A stretch of 6,495 nt of DNA, from the NCBI GenBank assembly GCA_002420235.1, contig DIHQ01000179.1, forward strand, positions 1 through 6,495, written 5' to 3'. The translations under genes were made by a program, and so were the position numbers. The DNA comes from Flavobacteriales bacterium UBA5692 (GTDB lineage Bacteria > Bacteroidota > Bacteroidia > Flavobacteriales_D > Sanyastnellaceae). A model generated the notes under the pieces. It was not told the DNA's origin. It did not search any database and saw nothing but the letters and a program-made list of their open reading frames with translations. Positions 1 to 4,271 of this stretch are shown here, piece by piece. Numbering within the stretch: the first letter of the stretch is position 1; each line of letters starts with the position of its first letter.

Positions 1-1169
1 GAGCGCGCCTCCATGCCGGCGGCGGTGACTATGCTGCGGTCGCCGTATTGCGACCGAATACGATCGAGTGTGCGGTAGAGCTCGAGGCGTTCGTCGACAT
101 CGTCGAACATGTCCATTTGAAAACCACCTTGTACTAAATGGCTGAAGCGTACGCCGATAAGCCGTACCTGCACCCGACGGTTGTATAGTTGGTCAAAAAG
201 TGATTTAATCTTGGGGATGAGGATGTGGTCGGACGAGGTGTAAGGAATTCGCGCTTGGAGGGAGCGGGTGTCGAAGTCGGCGTAGCGCACTTTGACGGCG
301 ACGCAGGCTGTGAGCTTGCATCCGCGCCGGAGCTGGTAGGCGAGGTTCTCGGTCATGGCGATTAGTATGCCTTTTAGCTTTTCGACGTCGGTGGTGTCTT
401 TGGAAAAGGTGCGTTCGGTGGAGATGGACTTACGTTCGTTGAAGGCGATGACTGGGCTAGGGTCGATGCCGTGGGCTTTGCGCCAAATGGCTGTGCCGTT
501 CTGACCGAGGACTTGCTCCATGAGCTCAAGGGGCATTCCCTGGACGGTTTGGATGCGCTTGATTCCCAGATTGCGTAATGTCTGGTAGGTCTGGGTGCCG
601 ACCATTGGGATTTTGCGAACAGAAAGAGGTGCGAGGAAGGGTCGCTCGGTGCCATGGTCGATTTTGAGGGTACCGGAGGGTTTAGCCTGTCCGGTGGCCA
701 CCTTGCTAACGGTCTTGCTGGTACTCATACCGAATGAGATGGGTAGACCAGTCTCGCGGATGACCCGATTGCGCAGTTCCCGTGCAAATTGCCAACAACC
801 AAAGAAGCGGTCCATGCCGCTGAGGTCAGCGTAGAATTCGTCGATAGAGGTTTTCTCACACACGGGAACTGCCTCTTGAACAATCTCGGTTACTGCACGT
901 GAATGCTTCATGTAGTTCATGGAATTGCCTCGGATGACTAATGCCTCCGGACACATTAACCGCGCTTGCCGCATCGGCATGCCCGAGTGTACCCCAAAAG
1001 CCCGCGTTTCGTAGCTGCAAGCTGCGACGACCCCGCGGTCACCAGTCCCACCAATCAGGATGGGTTTGTGCGCAAGACGTCGGTCCATGAGCCGTTCGAC
1101 TGACACAAAAAAAGTGTCGAGATCCAGGTGCAAAATTGCACGTGCAGAAGTGGGGGGTATTCCATTCAT
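1..1169 (-). CDS. dinB: DNA polymerase IV, Y-family translesion polymerase (3' end beyond window)
   Basis: Error-prone polymerase that copies past damaged template bases; cytoplasmic, recruited to stalled forks by the beta clamp. I translated 389 codons plus two bases with no stop, so only the C-terminus is cut off. Palm motif I is HLDLDTFF with metal ligand D16 and steric-gate F21. Motif SIDEFYADLSG supplies D110 and E111. SFGMSTSKTVSKVAT (145-159) is the conserved Y-family block, and a helix-hairpin-helix-like stretch follows at about 187-212. The little-finger domain spans about 245-345. QMDMF (351-355) fits the beta-clamp-binding motif QxxLF, with Met in place of Leu, and LDRIRSQYGDRSIVTAAGM is the usual Bacteroidetes tail, so the end is probably near. 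The ATG at 1167-1169 is the only sensible start, just ahead of the first beta strand; it has no Shine-Dalgarno. The middle of the gene is unusually rich in C-ending codons. A -7 box and a putative operator shared with the S24 regulator lie directly upstream. Confidence 0.96.
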   Translation of the reverse strand, partial: MNGIPPTSARAILHLDLDTFFVSVERLMDRRLAHKPILIGGTGDRGVVAACSYETRAFGVHSGMPMRQARLMCPEALVIRGNSMNYMKHSRAVTEIVQEAVPVCEKTSIDEFYADLSGMDRFFGCWQFARELRNRVIRETGLPISFGMSTSKTVSKVATGQAKPSGTLKIDHGTERPFLAPLSVRKIPMVGTQTYQTLRNLGIKRIQTVQGMPLELMEQVLGQNGTAIWRKAHGIDPSPVIAFNERKSISTERTFSKDTTDVEKLKGILIAMTENLAYQLRRGCKLTACVAVKVRYADFDTRSLQARIPYTSSDHILIPKIKSLFDQLYNRRVQVRLIGVRFSHLVQGGFQMDMFDDVDERLELYRTLDRIRSQYGDRSIVTAAGMEAR

Positions 1170-1174
1170 TTAGA

Positions 1175-1198
1175 ATTGCTAAAATAATGAGCAAAGCC
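1175..1198. promoter_or_regulatory. Putative S24-regulator operator in the dinB promoter
   Basis: Exact inverted repeat TTGCT-N9-AGCAA (core 1176-1194). With flanks it reads ATTGCTA-N8-AGCAAA-N-CC on the plus strand, matching 17 of 24 positions of the site before the S24 regulator at 2745-2768. It lies between the dinB -7 box and its start codon, where a bound repressor would cover the expected transcription start. The sequence match is seen directly; binding by the S24 protein is inferred from this pairing and from the known role of such proteins as repressors. Confidence 0.7.
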
Positions 1199-1205
1199 AA
1201 AATTA
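1198..1205 (-). promoter_or_regulatory. dinB -7 promoter box (Bacteroidetes type)
   Basis: TAATTTTG on the minus strand is a full match to TAnnTTTG, the Bacteroidetes sigma-A -7 element, 28 bases before the dinB ATG. No convincing TTTG is seen at the -33 position. A second, weaker candidate, TATTTTAG (1179-1186, one mismatch), lies inside the inverted repeat, in the same relation as the -7 box of the regulator gene. Either would be blocked by a protein on the operator. Confidence 0.45.
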
Positions 1206-1220
1206 AACGCAACTAAATGC

Positions 1221-1232
1221 TAAAATATTTTA
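1221..1232. repeat. 12-bp AT palindrome over the protease stop codon
   Basis: TAAAATATTTTA is perfectly self-complementary and includes the TAA stop of the upstream protease gene. It has no GC stem or loop, so it is not a convincing terminator. With only 60 bases separating protease and dinB and no good terminator seen, readthrough from the protease into dinB is possible. Confidence 0.3.
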
Positions 1233-2693
1233 TGAACAGATTTCGCCAAAGGCTGATAGCACCGCTAGTACGTCTTCTACATTGGTCGCTCCGTCGCCGT
1301 TCACATCCCCTTCGCAACCTACGAAACATCCGAAATCAGCTAAAATCAAGAGTAAATCTTGCACTTCTGTAAAACCGTTTCCACTGAGATCGGTTAGGCA
1401 GTAACACGAGGCTGGTGCCGTAAAGGCTTGTGGGATAAATACGCTGCACTCTGGATTGGCTGTGAAGCCGATGTCCAAGTCCACCGCTTGCCCATCCGAA
1501 GATAGATTCAAGAGTACAAGGGTTTGAGGGCTTTCACCGAGTGAAAACAGGTTGCCATTGACCTGAATAAGGCCGGTAGTGGGTGGCGTTTGGTAGGTTA
1601 TTACCAATGTTTGGGTGTAGGTGTCCGAATCGGAGTTACACACGCTTTGGTCGCCCATTTCAACTTCGAGGATTTCGCATCCGCCAATGACCCACCCCAT
1701 GTCGACGAACATGCCCAATAACGCTGGACCGGGGTCGTGATTGGATTCGGCGGTATTCAGCCCTGGGGTCATCAGACTGTTGGGTGTTCCCGGAGCATAC
1801 GAAGTTTCGTTTAAGTGGGAATAGCTCGAACCAACTTGATAATTTTCAGGGGCATACAACCGTGGACGCCCTCCGCCTACACCCTCCATTCCGTTGGCTC
1901 CATCCCAGTACACATGATCTGACGTTAATGCCGCTCCCAAGGTCTGCGAACCATTCGGGAGATCGAGCAAGGCGACGGAGTCTTGAGTCTCTGTGAAATG
2001 GTCGTACGGATACGGGATGTTGGCCGTTCCTAGGAAGCCGAATCCATTTGTGTAGTAAGCGCTTCCAATGAAGCCGAAACCGTGCGCTAATTCGTGTAAG
2101 GCCGCGGTTACAAAATCATACGTGCCTAGGGGCGTGTTGCCGTCGATTCCGAGGTACCAATTGGCCGTACTGTTGAATGTGCACTCGAGGTCCGGTTGTT
2201 CAGAGAGATCTTCACCTGAAAGGGCATTGGCCAAAGCCGCTGGGTAGTAGGTGTCGCTGATAGGCGCATTGGCAAAATTCTGGTGGAGATTCGAAGGCCC
2301 TGCCTGCGCAAGTGCACCAGAACCCAAATCCGTCCAAAACGCATCGATGCGCACGGTCACGTCCGAAGTGAGTAGTACCGACCAAATGTCCACGGCGTAA
2401 TCGAAAGCCAGCACGGCCTCTTCGGGGAATCCGTTATAATTTACAATTACCGTGGCGTCCCGGGGTGCATCTGGTGTGTACCACGCGGGCGGTCCAATGT
2501 GGGTATTGGCATCCACCTCAATGCCTTCGAGACCAACTCCGCACGCAGCGTGCTGATGATTGCAGGGATGGAGTTGGCTGATCGGGTCAAAGGTTCGCTG
2601 CGCTCTACCGTTGTTAAACACCGATAAGCTCACTGTCAGGCCGAAGGCCCAACCCATTCCACATACGATTTGCCAACGCATCATTGTTGTCAT
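1230..2693 (-). CDS. Secreted metzincin-like zinc metalloprotease with C-terminal dockerin-like calcium repeats
   Basis: A 487-residue exported protein, probably a peptidase with extracellular substrates; its substrate is unknown. Residues 1-31 look like a signal peptide (hydrophobic stretch 8-26, ending GRAQ). The active-site helix AALHELAHGFGFIG gives zinc ligands H200 and H204 and catalytic E201. At the metzincin third-ligand position (+10) there is G210 rather than His or Asp. Farther on come SHLNE (292-296), a Met-turn-like NSLMTPG (M308) and DPGPALLGMFVDMGW (320-334), a combination I recall from secreted bacterial HELxHGxGF proteases. Cysteines 339, 352, 416, 430 and 432 mark a second, beta-rich region. 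The tail holds two EF-hand-like loops, DLSGNG (435-440) and DVNGDG (463-468), each followed by a helix ending in FG. No type IX sorting domain is evident. The start is the first of three close ATGs (codons 1, 4 and 5), so a start 3 or 4 codons later is possible. The gene lies between dinB (60 bases downstream) and the divergent regulator. Confidence 0.85.
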   Translation of the reverse strand: MTTMMRWQIVCGMGWAFGLTVSLSVFNNGRAQRTFDPISQLHPCNHQHAACGVGLEGIEVDANTHIGPPAWYTPDAPRDATVIVNYNGFPEEAVLAFDYAVDIWSVLLTSDVTVRIDAFWTDLGSGALAQAGPSNLHQNFANAPISDTYYPAALANALSGEDLSEQPDLECTFNSTANWYLGIDGNTPLGTYDFVTAALHELAHGFGFIGSAYYTNGFGFLGTANIPYPYDHFTETQDSVALLDLPNGSQTLGAALTSDHVYWDGANGMEGVGGGRPRLYAPENYQVGSSYSHLNETSYAPGTPNSLMTPGLNTAESNHDPGPALLGMFVDMGWVIGGCEILEVEMGDQSVCNSDSDTYTQTLVITYQTPPTTGLIQVNGNLFSLGESPQTLVLLNLSSDGQAVDLDIGFTANPECSVFIPQAFTAPASCYCLTDLSGNGFTEVQDLLLILADFGCFVGCEGDVNGDGATNVEDVLAVLSAFGEICS

Positions 2694-2712
2694 TTGGGAA
2701 ATACAAGATACA

Positions 2713-2729
2713 GAAACCTCGAGGATTTC
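2713..2729. promoter_or_regulatory. Second dyad in the protease-regulator divergent promoter region
   Basis: GAAA-CCTCGAGGA-TTTC is centred on the perfect 8-bp palindrome CCTCGAGG (2717-2724). The outer GAAA/TTTC arms are offset by one base. It lies 20 bases upstream of the protease start and touches the possible -33 element of the regulator gene, so it could be a second protein site. No other copy was seen in the window, and nothing here identifies its binder. Confidence 0.3.
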
Positions 2730-2757
2730 TCTTTTTTACCTTGCATTGCTATTTTTG
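2726..2757 (+). promoter_or_regulatory. Promoter of the S24 regulator gene
   Basis: TATTTTTG (2750-2757) is a full match to the Bacteroidetes -7 element TAnnTTTG. TTTC (2726-2729) is a three-of-four match to the -33 TTTG, with a 20-base spacer. Transcription would start around 2762-2764, leaving a leader of about ten bases before the ATG at 2774, which has no Shine-Dalgarno. The -7 box lies inside the inverted repeat described separately. For the divergent protease gene, only a weak TATCTTG is seen on the minus strand. Confidence 0.5.
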
Positions 2758-2768
2758 TTAGCAAAACC
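2745..2768. promoter_or_regulatory. Putative autoregulatory operator of the S24 regulator
   Basis: Exact inverted repeat TTGCTA-N7-TAGCAA (2746-2764), fully enclosing the -7 box of the regulator gene; binding there would block RNA polymerase. The 24-base block ATTGCTA-N8-AGCAAA-N-CC recurs in the dinB promoter region at 1175-1198. Reading through the window I found no other TTGCT-N9-AGCAA. Two copies, both at promoters of functionally linked genes, argue for a shared operator; that it is bound by the product of the adjacent gene is inference. Confidence 0.72.
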
Positions 2769-2773
2769 TTCTT

Positions 2774-3565
2774 ATGCCGGAATCATTGTCTCATTTTGCA
2801 CATCATTTGAAAACTCTGCGTAAGGCGCGAGGATTGACCCAGCAACAATTGGCTGACCGCATTGGATTGAAGCGCGCGGCTTTGGGAGCATATGAGGAAG
2901 GCCGGGCAGAGCCACGACTAGTTAATGTGGTTGCCTTTGCGGACTTTTTCAGAATATCCGTGGATGCTTTGTTGAAGGGGGATGAATCGGAAGAACGTCG
3001 TGCGCGTGGCTCTTCGTTACGCGTACTTTCAGTTCCAGTTGATGCCTCTAATGATAAAGAGCGTGTAGCGGTGGTGCCTGTCAAAGCCGCTGCTGGGTAT
3101 TTAGAAGGTTATGGCGATCCAATTTATGTGCAGGGTTTGGCAACGTTTGGCCTACCGCTTCCTGAAGTAACAGCCAATTTGACGTATCGTTTATTCCAAA
3201 TTGAGGGAGAGAGTATGCTGCCCATCCCAAGTGGGAGCTACATTCTGAGCACGTATGAAGAGGACTGGCATCGAGTGGGAGGCATGCGACCATATATCGT
3301 AGTCACTCGCAATGATGGCGTCGTTTTCAAGCGGATTGAAAACCGGCTTGATTCCGAGAAAAAGGACTTTTGGCTTATATCCGACAACCCGGATTATCCA
3401 CCGTATTCGGTCAAACCTTCCGACGTGGTAGAAGTGTGGCGTGCGCGAGGGTATCTCGCGTTCAACTGGCCCACGCCGGCATTCTCAGGGATGGAGCGAA
3501 TCCAAGGGACATTGGATTCGCTGCGAGCAGAACTTCAGGCAATCAAATCGGGAGGTGCCTGTTAA
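2774..3565 (+). CDS. LexA/CI-like HTH-S24 transcriptional regulator (probable SOS-like repressor)
   Basis: A 263-residue cytoplasmic repressor. Residues 8-66 form an XRE/HTH_3 domain (LRKARGLTQQQLADRIG, then the recognition helix region RAALGAYEEGRAEP). A linker follows, then an S24 peptidase-like domain from about 100 to 225. Self-cleavage elements are intact: a scissile-type A107-G108 in VKAAAGYL, nucleophile S147 in GESMLP, and general-base K186 in VVFKRIE. In the LexA, UmuD and CI families these three features support RecA-stimulated autoproteolysis; applying that here is inference. The DNA-binding domain is XRE type, not the winged helix of classical LexA. The C-terminus (about 240-258) looks helical, possibly a short coiled coil. 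The ATG at 2774 is the only Met before the HTH. The promoter carries an inverted repeat repeated at dinB, so the likely role is repression of itself and dinB. The stop codon overlaps that of the convergent nfu gene. Confidence 0.92.
   Translation: MPESLSHFAHHLKTLRKARGLTQQQLADRIGLKRAALGAYEEGRAEPRLVNVVAFADFFRISVDALLKGDESEERRARGSSLRVLSVPVDASNDKERVAVVPVKAAAGYLEGYGDPIYVQGLATFGLPLPEVTANLTYRLFQIEGESMLPIPSGSYILSTYEEDWHRVGGMRPYIVVTRNDGVVFKRIENRLDSEKKDFWLISDNPDYPPYSVKPSDVVEVWRARGYLAFNWPTPAFSGMERIQGTLDSLRAELQAIKSGGAC
3562..3565. other. Convergent genes sharing a TTAA as both stop codons
   Basis: The palindrome TTAA provides the regulator's TAA (3563-3565, plus) and the nfu gene's TAA (3564-3562, minus), so the coding regions overlap by four bases. 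No terminator can lie between them. Any terminator must sit inside the opposing gene, or the two mRNAs overlap as antisense at their 3' ends. Confidence 0.9.
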
Positions 3566-4206
3566 ACGCCGAGTGCCACCACTTCGGTAATGGCATCAAT
3601 CTTTGAGGTCAAAAGTTGCTCAATGCCTCCTTTGAGCGTTTGCATGCTTGAGGGACAGCCACTGCACGCACCGCGCATGTGAACATAAACCTTGCCTTCT
3701 TTGAACGCCTTGAAATCGATGGCCCCGCCGTCTTGCTCCACCGCAGGTCGAACAAATTCATCTAAAAGTCGCTTGATCTCCACGTCATGCTCTGAGGGTT
3801 TAATGTCATCGTCAGAGATAAACTCAACGCCCGGAGAAGGAGCGGTCTCCGGCTCAGGATTGTTCGGGTGCTCCAATTGGTCCTGTACTCTGAGAAATGC
3901 CTCTGTGTCTACCGTCGTTTCGTTTTCCATGAGCCATTCGCGAATGTATTCACGCAGTTGCTGTACAATCATCTCCCAACCGAGGCTTTGATCCTTTTTG
4001 ACTGAGACGAAGGTGCCACTGATGAAAACTCCCTCTACAAATGGGAAATTGAACAACTCCTCCGCTAGGGGGGAGCACATCGCAGCTTCGGCCTTGGATC
4101 GAAACTCAACCTGGTATTGGCCGGCAATCAAGGTGCGGTCTGCAACGAATTTCATGACTTCTGGATTGGGAGTCATCTCTGCGTACACACTGGTTGGAAT
4201 AGGCAT
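3562..4206 (-). CDS. Nfu/NifU-like iron-sulfur cluster scaffold protein
   Basis: A 214-residue cytoplasmic protein expected to carry an assembled Fe-S cluster and pass it to apo-enzymes. The N-terminal Nfu_N domain (about 8-95) begins YAEMTPNPEVMKFVADRTL and includes SPLAEELFNFPFVEGVFISGTFVSV. A Pro- and acid-rich linker (about 112-140) leads to the NifU C-terminal domain (about 143-208), with RPAVEQDGGAIDF and the cluster-binding C181-x-x-C184 in GACSGCPSS. This is the usual two-domain Nfu layout, like mitochondrial NFU1. The open frame extends 30 codons further upstream to 4296, but I reject that extension: family similarity begins just after M1 of the shorter form, and a perfect -7 promoter box lies four bases before this ATG. 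The gene is convergent with the S24 regulator and divergent from the amidohydrolase, so it is probably transcribed alone. Confidence 0.95.
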   Translation of the reverse strand: MPIPTSVYAEMTPNPEVMKFVADRTLIAGQYQVEFRSKAEAAMCSPLAEELFNFPFVEGVFISGTFVSVKKDQSLGWEMIVQQLREYIREWLMENETTVDTEAFLRVQDQLEHPNNPEPETAPSPGVEFISDDDIKPSEHDVEIKRLLDEFVRPAVEQDGGAIDFKAFKEGKVYVHMRGACSGCPSSMQTLKGGIEQLLTSKIDAITEVVALGV

Positions 4207-4210
4207 GGTG

Positions 4211-4218
4211 CAAAGGTA
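4211..4218 (-). promoter_or_regulatory. nfu -7 promoter box, implying a leaderless or near-leaderless mRNA
   Basis: TACCTTTG on the minus strand is a full match to TAnnTTTG and is followed by CACC and then the ATG. With a start site about five or six bases past the box, transcription would begin at or next to the start codon. It also settles the choice of ATG, because the upstream in-frame ATG would lie ahead of the promoter. No clear -33 TTTG is visible. Confidence 0.6.
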
Positions 4219-4247
4219 GTCAGCGTCTCGTAAATTGCCTTTTCTAA

Positions 4248-4271
4248 ATGAAGATGAAACTCCGAGCATGA
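4248..4271 (+). other. Seven-codon upstream ORF overlapping the amidohydrolase start
   Basis: ATG AAG ATG AAA CTC CGA GCA TGA encodes MKMKLRA. Its TGA overlaps the amidohydrolase ATG as ATGA, the arrangement typical of translational coupling. No ribosome site precedes it, and a weak promoter-like TAAATTGC (4231-4238) lies just upstream. It may be chance, or a mini-cistron delivering ribosomes to a start that lacks a Shine-Dalgarno. Confidence 0.25.

Noticed and set aside
374..834. Open frames of 79 and 93 codons in other frames within dinB
   Set aside because: dinB is certain here; these products are low-complexity Ser/Pro/Arg-rich strings typical of out-of-frame reading.
1221..1232. AT palindrome as a terminator between protease and dinB
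   Set aside because: The stem would be pure A-T with no loop and no following U run, so it is too weak for an intrinsic terminator.
2126..2344. 72-codon minus-strand frame within the protease gene
   Set aside because: It is on the same strand as the protease but in another frame; it has no motif, while the protease frame carries the zinc helix region.
2774..3565. Regulator as a prophage CI repressor or phage remnant
   Set aside because: No integrase, Cro-like partner or structural phage genes nearby; the shared operator with dinB gives a better explanation.
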